Shown in pieces: positions 31,751 through 43,700 of a DNA stretch of 64,000 nt. A program made the translations under genes and the position numbers. Source of the DNA: Persicaria tinctoria (Eukaryota; Streptophyta; Magnoliopsida; Caryophyllales; Polygonaceae); the NCBI GenBank assembly GCA_037127255.1, contig JBANSL010000002.1, positions 41,056,392-41,120,391 of the forward strand, read 5' to 3'. Below the pieces are notes generated by a model that ran no database searches, was not told the DNA's origin, and saw only the letters and a program-made list of their open reading frames with translations. Within the stretch, counting starts at the first letter, position 1. The number at the start of each line of letters is the position of its first letter.

Positions 31751-32793
31751 TGATAACTCCACTCCCTTGATGAAAATCGGAATATGATTCAAGGGCTTTG
31801 ATAGTTTGTTTCTGTCAAAGGTCTTGAAGATTTCACAGTGTTGATGAAACACAAAACCTGTTCTATATGATATTATGTTCGAAATATTATTTTATGTTAT
31901 TATATGCTTCCATTATACTATTATATATAACTAACCTTTCAGGAAGTATTTTCGAATATTATTTCCTTCCTTATGATGCAATTTGAGAAGATTCAAATCG
32001 GAAAGATTATGGCCTTCGAAGTTTCCAAAGATAGAAGATCCAGCTCAAGCCATGATCTAGACTAGCCGTTGGAGAAGATCCTTGGTGGCGATTTGTCTCA
32101 ATATAAAGAGAATGAAGACGAAGACAGAAAACACATTCATTGAACACGAGCCTTTCATACACTCCAAGCCTTCAAGAGAAATCTGTCTCCGAGTGCTCTC
32201 TGCTTGCCCTAAGAGTCTGTTCTTTCATTTCAAAGCATTTGAGAGTTACACAGTGAGCTTATAGGATATATTCAGTTATAGTGTTATACTCGAGAGTTTG
32301 TAACTCGATCAGGAAGTGAACACTAGGCGATTGATTCACTAAATGTAAGTGGATTGTACTAGATAGCACAGAGAGGTGGGGCTCTTCTAGATTGGTCTAG
32401 GACTCCAAGGGAACGTGAGTTGACTAGATTGCAATTGTATAGGAGAGAGGCTTCTCGGGGAGCTACTAGGATCCTAAGTCTTGTGAATCAATAAAAGCCG
32501 GTTGAATCCTAGGGTTGTGGAAGAACCCTAGGCGGGGATGTAGGCCAAGTTCGTGCCGAACCTCGTAAACAACTCATCGAGTCCTTTACTTACTGCTTTA
32601 CCTTATTTCCGCACTTGGTTCGATTGTTTAACTTTGTGATTCAGGTTTTCAGAGAAAAGACTAAGTTTAATCTCAAAGGGTTTTACACGAGCTTCAAAAG
32701 TCTTGAGAATATCTGCGAAAAACCGGCATACTCTATTCAACCCCCCTTCTAGAGTATTTCTATATTACTTTGTTTTACTTTATCGAACCTTCA
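31751..32793 (+). mobile_element. Solo LTR (probably Copia) inside the TE3 protease
   Basis: 1,043 bp starting TGATAACTCC and ending AACCTTCA, flanked by CAATT and CAATC (one mismatch), which splits the protease frame. It has a TATA-like CAATATAAAGAG (32,098) and a polyadenylation-like AATAAAAG (32,489). Near its end it has GTGCCGAACCTCGTAAAC and TATTCAACCCCCCTTCTAG, words common in plant Copia LTRs. No internal domain, so it arose by LTR-LTR recombination. Confidence 0.65.
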
Positions 32794-32797
32794 CAAT

Positions 32798-33176
32798 CCA
32801 TTCTAGCAACATCACATAAAATTTTATCATGATATGAACCAATAGAAATAGAAACTAAGCATTGTTTAGTAACCATAATATCATATCCATCATTAGTAAT
32901 ACCATTCAGTCCATAGTGAGTAGCTCTAGGTGTAGTAGTCAAATGCAAGAAATCCACTACCTTTTCATTGATGACGTTGCAGAAACTCTCTCCATCGATG
33001 ATGACGTTCAAGGTAGCCTCGCGAACCACATACTTGGTGTGGAAGATGTTCTCCATTTGATCAGCCATGGGATCCTCCTGAATATGTAGGACCCGACGAT
33101 TGACAAGGCAGAGAGCGTCCTGAAAGCCATTGGGATCGATCTCCTCTTCAAGGTAATGCACCTGGTCCTCCTCCAC
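32798..33176 (-). pseudogene. TE3 protease, upstream half
   Basis: MENIFHTKYVVREATLNVII leads into VIIDGESFCNVINEKVVDF. The catalytic region IDGGS is IDGES here. VSISIGSYHDKILCDVARMD follows up to the insertion point. Confidence 0.75.
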
Positions 33177-33218
33177 TTCACTCGAAATTAGGTGTTTCTC
33201 GACAGTCTCCTCCTCATA

Positions 33219-34178
33219 TTAATGGTCTCCCAAATCATTGAGAAGGATCTTCCTTTTCTGAGGGCAATCATGAGAGACTTGTCCAAAACCACGACAAGTG
33301 AAGCAGCGAATGTCTTTGGTGCGTTCTTTGGACGGTGCAGCAACTCTCCTAGTTTCGACCTGATAACCCTGTTTAGGTGAGTTGGAAACTCCCTTTTGTT
33401 GCATAGAAGGGTTAGAAGTAGATCTGGAATGACTAGAAGAAGTAAAGGGAACAAACCTGCGACCTTGTGAGGACTGGTTAGTTCTGACCTTCTGTTGTTG
33501 ATGCTGATCATATAGAAGTTGCGCTTTGTGAGTTAAATTATTAATATTTCTAATATAATGAATAGATAAAGGATTTTTAATAGAAATATTGAGACCAGCA
33601 AGAAACTGAGTACATAAAGCACATTCAGTAAGATAAATATTAGCCTGATGAGCGAGGCGTTCAAGGTCGTCTTTGTACTCCATAGGGGAGCGAGCTCCTT
33701 GTCGATATGAGGCCAATCGCATATTCATCGTCTCTATATACTCCTCGGGTATGTGTCTCTGCTTCAGTAGATAGCGCAGTTGAGGCCAAGTTTCAACAAG
33801 TTGCTTACCTTGACGACGGCGGATTTCATGTGTGCGAAACCACCAAGAGCGAGCCATACCTGTTAAATGTAAAGTAACAACCTCCAACCTTTCTGTTTCA
33901 TCATAGCGAAAATGGTCAAGCACATAATTAGTACGATCCTCCCAAACAAGATAAGTCTCAGGATCATTAGTACCATCAAAAGTTTCTAATTTAATCTTAA
34001 CATCACGTCGTTGGATAGCCTGTGCACTATCAACTCTAGGACGACCAAAATTAGGATTAGGTAAATCATCAAAGTTAGGATCTACCTCTTGGTAAGCGCC
34101 CTCCAAATGGGACATGTCGTTTAGATCAACGTTGCTACGAATGTCATCCCAATTGGATCTGACGAACTCGAATATCAA
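33219..34178 (-). pseudogene. gag: TE3 gag with altered zinc knuckle
   Basis: An open frame of 319 residues: VKIKLETFDGTNDPETYLVW, RSWWFRTHEIRRRQGKQLVE and YIETMNMRLASYRQGARSPM make up the gag core of a chromovirus. The single zinc knuckle reads CFTCRGFGQVSHDC, with Gln in place of the zinc-binding His. This is one base from CAT/CAC and should weaken RNA binding. The frame is otherwise intact. Confidence 0.82.
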
Positions 34179-34861
34179 AGGACAACAAGTATTAACAAGC
34201 GGCTAATATGTAAGAAAAAGAATTCAATGTGATGCACGAAAAATCAGCAAGATGTAGTAATATCAATGCAATCACAAGAGCAAGCAAGTGCACACAATCC
34301 GTCAACTATTATCTGACGGTTGCAACACGATTCAGAGAAAGAGGGGTGTGACCAAGGCTCCTGTGTTGGCACATCACAAAATCACACAAGTAGGGTTCTT
34401 TGAGATGCTTGAAACCAATTAGATCATCAAAGGACGTAGCAAATAAAAGAAAATAACAAAGTGCAAGAGTTAACTCAACAAAAGGTAAAGATGAATGCTT
34501 TTTTTTTAAGCTCTCGGCTTTTTTTTACTATAAACTGTCGTTGTAAGGCTGTAGAAGAGACAGAAATTGAGAATAAAGAAAATAGGGTTCTTTAGTGGTG
34601 CAAGTTCATAACATACTTTAATCCAAGAATCACATTCATAGGCATGATATGTAGCAAAAGGAACAAAAAATCAAAACTTGCAACCAAAAACTCAATATCT
34701 TCCAAATTATAGACCCAAACAAGAAAATAAACCTAAATAAAGTGCCAAATTTGAAGGGTGAAAAATAAAAATCTAATATCTATGCAGCGGGAATGTTGAA
34801 AAACATGGCACGAAAATAATCACTCAAAATAAAGAATCAAGATAGTAAAGAACTCGCATAA
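34179..34861 (-). other. TE3 leader between primer site and gag
   Basis: A-rich untranslated sequence with no gene of its own. Confidence 0.55.
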
Positions 34862-34881
34862 ATTGGAGAACCCGATACCAC
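34862..34881 (-). other. TE3 primer-binding site (initiator-Met type)
   Basis: On the minus strand TGGTATCGGGTTCTCC follows the LTR end GTATCA by two bases. It is the TGGTATCAGAGC-type site with changes. Confidence 0.7.
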
Positions 34882-34882
34882 T

Positions 34883-36125
34883 TGATACATTTGGAAGCCC
34901 CGATCCTTCGCCTTTGGGCTCAAGATTAAGAACCACGCCGTATATTTGCCCGATCTTCCAATGCTCTTTGATATCTCCTGATCTTCCAATGCTCTTTTCC
35001 CGATCTTCCAATGCCCGATCTTCCAATGCTCTTTGATCTTCCAATGCTCTTCCAATGCTCGATCTTCCAATGCTCAAGATAAAGTGTTTACTGTTTAGAA
35101 TATGATATAGCAACAGAATATTTTCCAGCAAAACACAGTAGCGACGGAAAGAGAAGACAAGGGAACGAGAGAGCGAGAGATCGAAGGTCAGCGCGGTACG
35201 CGCGCGGGAGCGAGGGCGAGACTTATGAGAGCAGACCCGATAGCCCCTAGGCGCCTGGGCGCAAGCGCCGAGCGAGGCCGGGTGTGCGTGCACCTGGGTT
35301 TCCTTCTCTGTTGCGACGGTTTTAGAAATCTAGTGACGAATTCTGGGTTTGGGTTGTGTTTGTTTTGATCTTAGTGATTGCCGAAGGTGATGGGTTTGGT
35401 GTTTGTGAATGCCGAATAGAACAAGAACATAAGGAGCTTGAAGCTTTGGGATTGGTAATCGAGGAACATTTTAGCCAAAAGGTTTCCTCAATTCTATATT
35501 CCAATCTAAGTTTAATTGAATGTAAAATATGAGTTTAACTAGACAATAGACCAATTCTATCTTGTGTAAAAGATAGAGGTTTGGTAGAGAAAGATAGATA
35601 GACATATCTAAAGATAAGTAAGACCTAGGAAAGATAGAACTTGGTGGATAAGAATTACATCTAGAATATATATAATTAATTCCACACTTTATTTCCTAAA
35701 TCGCGTAAATTAAATCTAAGTTTATTAAACAAATAAAACCGGCCCAACACTTGGAGAACTCGACATGTGCTTGGTCCACTCGACATAGGCCTCGAATGGG
35801 ATTGGTTCACTTGACATGGGCCTCTCTCACTCGGTACATGTGTATGCCGAGTGGTCCTTGTGAGTGTGTTGATCAAGGAGGATGTCTTGGCTTCATGAGC
35901 TCCGTTTGTGGACGCAAGCTCAACTCTTGTGCTAGTGGTCTAGTCTTGATCAAAGTGATCCAGGGTGGATTGAACCCTTGCTCCATCGTTCCTTGGTAAC
36001 AGACAAGAAGTGCTCTAGTTGCATCTTGAATCTTCTTGGCCCTTGCACGAGTGATATGACCATCAAATGGCACATTCATGTTACCCTCAATGTCATCAGG
36101 AGTCATCGACATTTGCACTGCATCA
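34883..36125 (-). repeat. TE3 5' LTR
   Basis: Starts TGATACATTT and ends CTGCATCA in plus orientation, matching both pieces of the 3' LTR. It carries a local expansion of GATCTTCCAATGCTC (34,950-35,085) missing from the 3' LTR. Confidence 0.88.
34950..35085. repeat. Expanded GATCTTCCAATGCTC tandem repeat in TE3 5' LTR
   Basis: About seven copies of a 12-20 bp unit. The 3' LTR has one related copy (near 20,500). Confidence 0.85.
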
Positions 36126-36130
36126 GTTGG

Positions 36131-36462
36131 GTTGCGGTGGTGCATGGTGCGCCGGTGGCAGGGTCGGCCAGAGGTGGAGCTGGCGGCGGTGGCGGGCTCG
36201 GGGACTTGGGGTTTTCACTTTCATTCAGTGTGTGAGTGAGTTTGCTGCTGCTTTTGTTTTGGGCCTGGGTTACACAAAAAAAGAAGGCAGCTTTTGTTTC
36301 GTGTCTGGGTTAAACAGAAAAAAAAGATCTTCTGATTTTTTTTAGAAAAAGATACAAAAAGATGGGGTGACCCCCCCCCCCCCCCCCCACCTTCCCCCGC
36401 GTGGATCCACCACTGGCTATCCCTTGTATTTTATCATTGCCTTAGAAAACCAGTTCATTATG
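36131..36462. other. Sequence between TE3 and TE5, with an 18-bp C run
   Basis: GC-rich (GGCGGTGG words), then T-rich, then C18 at 36,371-36,388 and GTGGATCCACCACTGG. The last 35 bp or so may be LINE sequence cut by TE5. No gene. Confidence 0.4.
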
Positions 36463-36801
36463 TGTTGCCTTTGCAGAACACAATTGATTCAACTCACAAA
36501 GAGTAAGGTTGAGCTTTTTGTAACTCAAGAACAGAATACACACAGAGGAATTTTCTTAACTGCCTTACCCCTTGATTAATCCAAAACGTCCCCTTACAAA
36601 CACAATTTATCTTGTGTAACTGCTAAGCTAGATAACAACCCACTATCACCACTTAGTTGGACATAAAACTAAAAGCTAGCTGCTATGACACTAAACTGAG
36701 TTACATCAAAATACAACTTCAGAAAAACTAAGATTTAGGCAACACTTAAATCAACTAACTCTAGCTTAGCTTAGGAGTTTGAAACACATCATATTTTAAC
36801 A
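36463..36801 (-). repeat. TE5 3' LTR
   Basis: 339 bp, nearly identical to 46,931-47,270. Confidence 0.93.
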
Positions 36802-37043
36802 CCTCCCTTTGATTCAAACTCCTTCATGCCAATTCTTTCACCAAAGAACTGATGCTTCACTAAATTCAATGCCTTTGTGAACAAATCTGCATTTTGTTCA
36901 CTTGTCCCACAACACCTTAGCACAACCTTCCCCTTTGCCACCAGCTAACGAATGAAGTGGTATTGCACATCTATGTGCTTTGTTCTGGCATGAAATGCAG
37001 AGTTCTTTGTCATGGCTATTGCTGATTGGTTGTCATACCAAAT

Positions 37044-37409
37044 CTATGTAGCATTACTCCGAGCACATCCCAAATCATTCAACAATTTCCTGAGCCAAAG
37101 TGCATGTCTTACTGTTGCACCTGTATCTACATACTCAGCTTCAGATGAAGAGAGAACAATGGTTTCTTGCTTCTTTGAACTCCATGTAATTGCCCCCGAG
37201 CCAAGACTAAACACATACCCTGATGTGCTCTTTCTATCATCAACACAACCTGCCCAATCACTATCTGTGCATCCCTGCACTTTGAAGTCATTCACACTCT
37301 CATACCACATTGCTTTCTTTAAGGTTCCAGCTACATACTTCAGGATCCTCTTAACAGCTCCTAGGTATTGCATTGTCGGATTGTGCATATACCTTGAAAC
37401 CACACTCAC
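37044..37409 (-). pseudogene. TE5 RNase H
   Basis: SRYMHNPTMQYLGAVKRILK, VQGCTDSDWAGCVDDRKSTS and LSSSEAEYVDTGATVRHALW are the Copia RNase H motifs with its catalytic DSDWAG and SEAEY. The usual YVA reads YVD. It is separated by a frame break from the polymerase and has no following stop in the normal place. Confidence 0.85.
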
Positions 37410-37417
37410 ACAATAGG

Positions 37418-38566
37418 CTATGTCTGGCCTAGTGTGTGTGGGAGGTCATTAAGGCCTCCAACCAAGGTCCTGGACACTTCTTCATCTGCTCTCCTTGTGC
37501 CATCATCTTTCTGCAGCTTCTCATTTGCATTTATAGGAGTTGAAACTGCTTTACAATTCTCCAGTTGAAACTTCTTTAACAAATCATGAGCATACTTTTC
37601 TTGACACAAGAAAATCCCTTCGTTTCCTTGCTTAACTTCCAAGCCTAGGAAGTACTGCAACTGATTTAAATCAGTCATCTCAAATTCACTCATTATTGCC
37701 ACCTTAAATTCACTAAACATTTCCTGTGATGAGCTGAAATATATGATGTCATATACATATAGACAAACCACTATGAATTCTTCCTTCCTCTTCTTTATCA
37801 CATAGACAGTAGGTTCATTTTCACTTCTTTGAAATTCATTCTCTAAAAAGAATGCATCAATCTTGCTGTACTATGCCCTTGGAGCATGTTTTAACCCATA
37901 AAGAGCCTTCTTCAATCTATAGAGTTTGTCCTCTTCACCTTTCTTGACAAAGCCTTGAGGTTGTTCAACAAATACCTCCTCTTCTAGCTCTCCCTTTAGG
38001 AATGCAGATTTCACATCCAATTGAAACACAAGAAGTCTCCATTGTGCATCCAATGCTAACACCACTCTCACAGTCTCTAACCTTGCCACTGGTGAGAAAG
38101 TTTCTTTATAATCAATGCCTTTCTGTTGTGCATAACCCTTGGCCACTAAACTTGCTTTGTGCTTCTGTATACTCCCATTAGTGTTGTATTTGGTCCTGAA
38201 CACCTATTTTAGACCAATTACATTCTTCTCTTTAGGGAGCTCAACCAACTCCCATGTGTCATTCTTCCTGATGGATCTCATTTCCTCTTCCATTGCAATT
38301 TCCCACTGATGTTCCTTCTTTGCCTCATTAAAATTTGAAGGTTCTGTCACAACCAAAGCAAGCTCACAACTTTCATAGATCTCAGCTAAAGATCTGAATC
38401 TTCTTGGTGGAGAATCACTAGATGAACTTGATGGTGATGACTCACCACTGGAAGTGCTTTGATGTCTTGATGGAGTAGATGGAGGACTAGGCTGTATGTG
38501 AGGCATCTCTGGTGTTACAGATTCCTTCATTGCACCATCAACAACAACACCTCTTGGAGCATTCAC
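37418..38566 (-). pseudogene. TE5 reverse transcriptase, broken
   Basis: 38,566-38,204 is the linker and start (WEIAMEEEMRSIRKNDTWEL). 38,203-37,871 has [20 protein letters not shown] and [20 protein letters not shown]. 37,801-37,418 has the active site CLYVYDIIYFSS, where Copia enzymes have YVDD, so one Asp has become Tyr. Frame breaks lie near 38,204 and between 37,871 and 37,801. Confidence 0.88.
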
Positions 38567-38593
38567 AAACTTCTATTTCTCCTGCCACTTCCA

Positions 38594-39405
38594 CTAAGCA
38601 TCCTCATTAAAGATCACATCTCTACTCACTATGATCCTTCCATTCTGAGGATTGTACAATCTGTAGGCCTTTGATTGTGTTGCATACCCAACAAAAATAC
38701 AGTTCACTGCCTTGTCATCTAACTTGGCTCTTAAATTCACCAAGGAATAGGCTACACACCCAAACAACCTTAGATGGTTCGCACAAGGCTTCCTTCCTCT
38801 CCACACTTCAAGTGGAATCTTGTCCATGACAACTTTTGTGGGTGACATAGTCAACACATACACAACAGATGCAACAACTTCACACCAAAATTCATTTGGC
38901 ATTCCCTTGGCTCTGAGCATACTCCTAACCATTTCAACCACATTTCTATTTTTTCTCTCAGCCACTCCATTCTCTTCAGGAGTATAGGGTGCAATGAGCT
39001 CTCTTTTTATCCCATGTTCATCATAAAAATGCAATGAACTCGTGTGACAAGAACTCTCCACCCCTATCAGTTCTCAATGTCTTTATCTTCTTCCCTGATT
39101 GATTCTCTGCCAAAGCCTTAAACTTCCTGAAGTTTTCAAAGGCTTCTGGTTTGAGTCTTAAGAAGAAAATCCAACTCATTCTGCTGTGATCATCTGTGAC
39201 GAGCAAAAAATACCTGCTTCCACCAAGTGGCATGGTTTGCATAAGCCCACACAAGTCAGCATGTAGAAGCTCCAAACACTCACTGACTCTTCATGCTCTA
39301 CCACTTGGAAAGACACCTTTGAATTGCTTTCCAAACACACACCCTTCACACAATTCAATTTCTGCAATCCTTGGTAAACCAGTGACTAATTCTTTTGAAC
39401 TAAGC
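38594..39405 (-). pseudogene. TE5 integrase, broken
   Basis: 39,367-39,021 covers the zinc finger end (CVKGVC, changed by a frame break), LLHADLCGLMQTMPLGGSRY, FLLVTDDHSRMSW and KIKTLRTDRGGEF. 39,061-38,594 continues in another frame with IAPYTPEENGVAERKNRNVV, the third catalytic residue region, and LRLFGCVAYSLV. A frameshift near 39,035 disrupts it. Immediately upstream the coding sequence is cut by the CACTA element. Confidence 0.87.
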
Positions 39406-39408
39406 AAC
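39406..39408. repeat. CACTA-1 target-site duplication (left)
   Basis: AAC, repeated at 45,587-45,589. Three-base duplications are the rule for CACTA elements. Confidence 0.85.
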
Positions 39409-39654
39409 CACTACTAGAATACTGCAATTAGACATCATATGATTTAAGTCTGTCATCAAATCAACAGATGTTAAATTATTTTATGACATCAATAATTTTT
39501 TTTGTAATGTTTAAAACAGTTTACACAATGATCAAATTTATAGACAGATGTAAAATTGTTAATTCGAAAAAAGGCAAAAAAGCGGGAAAGGGCGGGATTA
39601 AAACACTTAGAAATTTTTCATAGCCCGGATTTCCAAATTTGGAGGTACACTTAA

Positions 39655-40275
39655 AAAAATTCGAGTCTTCTCTCTCTCCTCACTCCCTCTAACCACGTTC
39701 TACTCTCTTCTCTCCAGACCCGAGCCCCCAAACCCCCAACTCCTCCTTCGATCATCTCTCTCCAAATCCTCTCTCTTCGATCCTCTCTCTCCATATCCGA
39801 GCTTTCTCTCCGACGTTCGTCGATCCTCCCGGGTTCACTGCTCATCTTCGTTGCCGTCTTCCTCCCTCCAGATCTGAGATCTCATACTTCTCGCCGGCCA
39901 CCCACACAATCTTCTCACCTCCTCCTTGCCGTTGTCTCCCTCCCTCCAGATCCGAGATATCCTCCTCCTCGCCGGCCACTGACATCATCTCTTCACCTCG
40001 TTCTCGCCGGCGTCTCCCTTCCTCCAGATCTGAAATCTTGCCCCTAGTCGAAACCCTAGCCAGTACTTCAACCACCGCCATCACCGCCTTGTTAAATGGG
40101 ATTTTATTTTGGGCCTCAAATTACTCAGGTTCGGATGATCCGAATCCGAAAAGAAAGTCTTGAATCCCCCTTTACAAACCCGTCTTGCTACTTGTGGCCT
40201 CCACGAATCACGATCCATCTAGTACTTCAACCACCGCCATCGCCACCTGGAAACAGCAAGGGAGAGAGGGCAAAA
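39655..40275 (+). other. Leader region of captured NDUFB10, with tandem repeat
   Basis: Pyrimidine-rich DNA (CTCTCTCC words), then about three diverged units of roughly 65 bp containing CCTCCAGATCTGAGAT and CTCGCCGG (39,850-40,045). A block AGTACTTCAACCACCGCCATC occurs twice (40,065 and 40,222), bracketing about 155 bp that looks inserted. Probably the captured 5' untranslated region. Confidence 0.55.
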
Positions 40276-40715
40276 ATGGTGAGGAAGAAGGTGCTTGAGT
40301 TCAACGAGCTTCCGCCAAGTGACTTCGACCCGGCAAACCCCTACAAGGACCCCGTTGCAATGCTAGAGATGAGGGAGCACCTGGTCAAAGAGAAATGGAT
40401 CGACATCGAGAAGGCCAACATCCTCCGTGATAAGGTCAGATGGTGCTACCGCGTCGAAGGCGTCAACCATCTCCAGAAGTGCCGCCATCTCATCCAGCAG
40501 TCCATGGACCCCACTCGCGGGATCGGCTGGGGCAAGGATCACCGCCCCCACGCTATTCACGGTCTCCTCTCAGGCTCGAATATGATTATTATTGAGTTTT
40601 TTTTTGCTCTTTCATGTTTGATTCGAGTTGCTTGGATTTGTTCCTTTTCGTTAATTGTTGTTTCTGTTTTGACATTCTAGGTCCGAAGCCGGAGACGACG
40701 GAGGATTCGGAATGA
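40276..40715 (+). CDS. NDUFB10: NADH dehydrogenase (complex I) subunit NDUFB10 / PDSW, copy inside CACTA-1
   Basis: This is an accessory subunit of the membrane arm of mitochondrial complex I. Exon 1 is 40,276-40,561, the intron 40,562-40,680 (GTCTCC...ACATTCTAG, 119 bp, phase 1), exon 2 40,681-40,715, giving 106 residues, the normal plant length. Recognised by NPYKDPVAMLEMREHLVKEK, VRWCYRVEGVNHLQKCRHLI and TRGIGWGKDHR. The Cys pair of the CHCH-like motif is partly visible (WCYRV...QKCRH). There is no stop or frameshift. If the intron is ignored a different C-terminus results, but the spliced end GPKPETTEDSE fits the family. The intron shows it was captured as DNA, not from mRNA. It may still be expressed from its own leader. 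Whether the cell has another copy cannot be seen here. Confidence 0.9.
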
Positions 40716-43700
40716 TTTGCTGATTTATGTTGAGAACATTAGGTAATTGCTGATGTCTACTGTGCTTGATTGAATTTATGTGCCAATTTCGTTCTCAGTT
40801 TATACCGATTGGTCTTTGTTTGATTTTTGGCTAGATTGAGATAGAATTAGTGCTTAGATATAAGAACTCGGTTTGCATTGTTGAATCGAATTGTGTATGC
40901 TTTTAATCCAAAGCTCGTAGTAGTGGTGAGATACGTACTACTTCATGGTCTCGTTGAGATTAGATTGAACTGTTTTCCTCGTTGACTATATGAAACCTGA
41001 AAGTTGGGAACTTGGATCAGTTGTTTATGCAAATATATGTTTTTTTCGTGTTTATTTGTCCTAATGGATGATGGACCTCTGAAGACTGAAATCTTGATGG
41101 AATTTAGTTAGTGTCAACCAAAGATTCCTCCAAACTTTTGTTGATTGTTGAGTGTGTGACATTTGAAGAAGAGATGATCTAGGGTCTGATCTGCATTTTG
41201 GCTCATGTTCTAATCTGGTCTTTTGCCTGTCCACTTGGAAACTGATTGCAGAAATAGTTATATTAACTGATTGTTTCTGGCTGATATATGTGTATGCACA
41301 ACGCATTTTGCATTGTTAACATATTTGTTCTTAATAGATATTTGATACATCTTAGATGGCACTTTTCTGATAGCATTAGCATTTTGTTGACTTAAATTAA
41401 ACGATGATCTGAACACTAATGACTAATTGGCCTCGTTCCTTTCTTCTACATTGCTAAGAGAAAAAAAGAAAGGCAGCAGTCTTACTGTATCATCTGAGGC
41501 AGTGGACTGACAGAGTTTTTATTGAATTTGTGGTTTTGCCAACTAAATTTTTTATTTACTATATCATCTCAATGATACAGTGATAGCTAATAGTAGACAT
41601 CTCAATTTTTATTTACTGTATCATCTCTCATCCTCTTCATTTAGCATGTCACCTTTCTCCTGAAATATGATAGAATTAACTATAATTTGGTAACAGATAT
41701 TTTATTTAGCTTTGGAGAAATCTTTTCCTTTTTCTTGCACAAGTTAATGTTGCATCCGTCTTGACAAACTAATAGGCCAGCCATGCTGGATGAAGTTCTG
41801 GATTATGTTAAATTTTGGAGGCTTCAAGTGAAGGTAAAAATCAGATCATCAGTTCTTGACGCATCTTCATTTTTTTTTTTGTCTGGCAAATTGTTTGTAC
41901 ACTCCTGTAAATTACTCTTTTATGAGAAAAGAATATCATGTTGATTCTTCTTGTGATATCTGTATTTTATGTTTGCCTCTTGTGAGAAAAGAATACCCCT
42001 AGGTGTAAGTGCATAAACTCTAGGGGCTTTTAATGTGTGCCAGAAAAATCGTGTACTTATATCTCTCATTTTGTGTATTTGTTCTTCTCATGTAAAGATG
42101 CTACTTCTTTCCTTTTTCTCTAGTGACGAATGATATAATAGAACTTCGAACTTTGCCTGTTTGTATCAGAAATCATAATACAATAATTGATATCTTATTG
42201 TTGAATATCTATTATTTTCATCTCTTATTTTGTCCTTTGTTGATCTAATTAAACGTTGTTGAAGGATCTGAAACTAATCAAAAACCCTTCCACTGGATCA
42301 GGTATTTATTGGCTACGATTCATTGGCCCCTTTTGATGTCATTGTTCACAGTGAGTATATGTTTATCTACTCATCCTTCTTTCACTTTAAAACCATTTTC
42401 TCTTCTTTTAATGTTACCCTGAAGAGTTCTTTGGTTCTCCCCTCTCTTCATGTATGTACTAGCCAAGTGACTTAAGGCATGTGCTCTCCTACAGGTTAAT
42501 TCTGCTGCCTGCATACTAATTGGTTCATCTTGGGCAGACTGGCAATGATTATTTGCAGCTACAGGCAAGTGTTCGTATATATATGACTACGTTCTTGCAC
42601 TTTTTGCAGCTTATTTTGTTGAAATGCTTTTAGATGCGATAAGCTTTGTTCTTTAGGGTATGTTTGAAGAGTCTTCTTTCCTTTTCATGTATACATGTGG
42701 CCAACCCCTTGTTAATCCTGAGAGGCTTAGGAGAAGCTTTACATGCTAGTCATGATTCAAGCTTCTTGAAAACTTACTAGTTGCTTTTAGGAGTGTATTG
42801 TTATCATGTTATGCTTCTTGATTAATAATATGGTTCAGAAAACCTGTTCGCAGAATTTTATTAACCAAAAAAACCCGAATGACAAGATTAGTAGCACATT
42901 CTAGTCAAACAACATGAACCAAGAAATAACATGTTATATTAGTGGCACATATACATGTTGTATGTGCGATTTGTGATATTTTTCGATAAATTTCCTTTAA
43001 TTTTAGTGTCAATGGCAAGTATATGGGAAAAATGTAGAGATCCAAGCATTTTATGAAATTGTTCATACAATCTAGGTAATACTTGATCCTCAATGGATTA
43101 TTATCTTCATGATTTATGAAATTGTTTAGGGCTATTAATAAGTGCAAAACGGAGAACAAGTAGAATTTTTAGCCTTTATATATGTAGGTAAAAAGCAGTC
43201 ATTTAGAGGATATTCCATGCATTTTTGAAGTTGTATTTGGGTGCACATTAGAGGTGAATTATTTCTTGCCATATATATTTATTTATTTATTTGCAGATTT
43301 CAACTAAGGAATGCCTTGGATTTGAAAATAAAGTATATGGAGTTTATGGTCTTGATCTCATTATGCTTGCTTTTTATACTCAAGTAGCATGGAATGAAAC
43401 TAGTTTCTTTTGATAAGTGCAAGCTCTTAGATATTCTAGCTAGTGTTATTCTTCTATTGCTTTATGTGATAGCTCTAAATGCGTAGGATATTCTTTGCTG
43501 CAGGGTTATTTAGGGCATCCAAATGGATGATTTTCACCTTTTTGCTTGAATCATGCTACCCGTTGTTCATAACTGCTCAATTTGTGAATGTAGTTTCTTT
43601 TCTCTTGGAAGCTAATGCACCTTTAGTTGCACTTAATTCTCCAACACGCTCTGTCTTGCCTCAACAAGCATTTTCTCCACAAGCTTCATGTATGATATAA

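Larger units (their letters stand above)
20437..36125 (-). mobile_element. TE3: CRM-like Ty3/Gypsy chromovirus, minus strand, heavily interrupted
   Basis: The outer ends are TGATACGTTT (20,437) and TTGCACTGCATCA (36,125), flanked by GTTGG on both sides. Minus-strand order: LTR, initiator-Met-type primer site, gag, protease, reverse transcriptase, integrase whose C-terminus runs into the 3' LTR, LTR. The integrase tail ending inside the LTR is typical of the CRM lineage. It is interrupted by TE4 in the 3' LTR, a gene-fragment-bearing segment (about 27.9-29.7 kb), a LINE tail (30,173-31,073) and a solo LTR (31,751-32,793). All main domains carry lesions. Confidence 0.88.
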
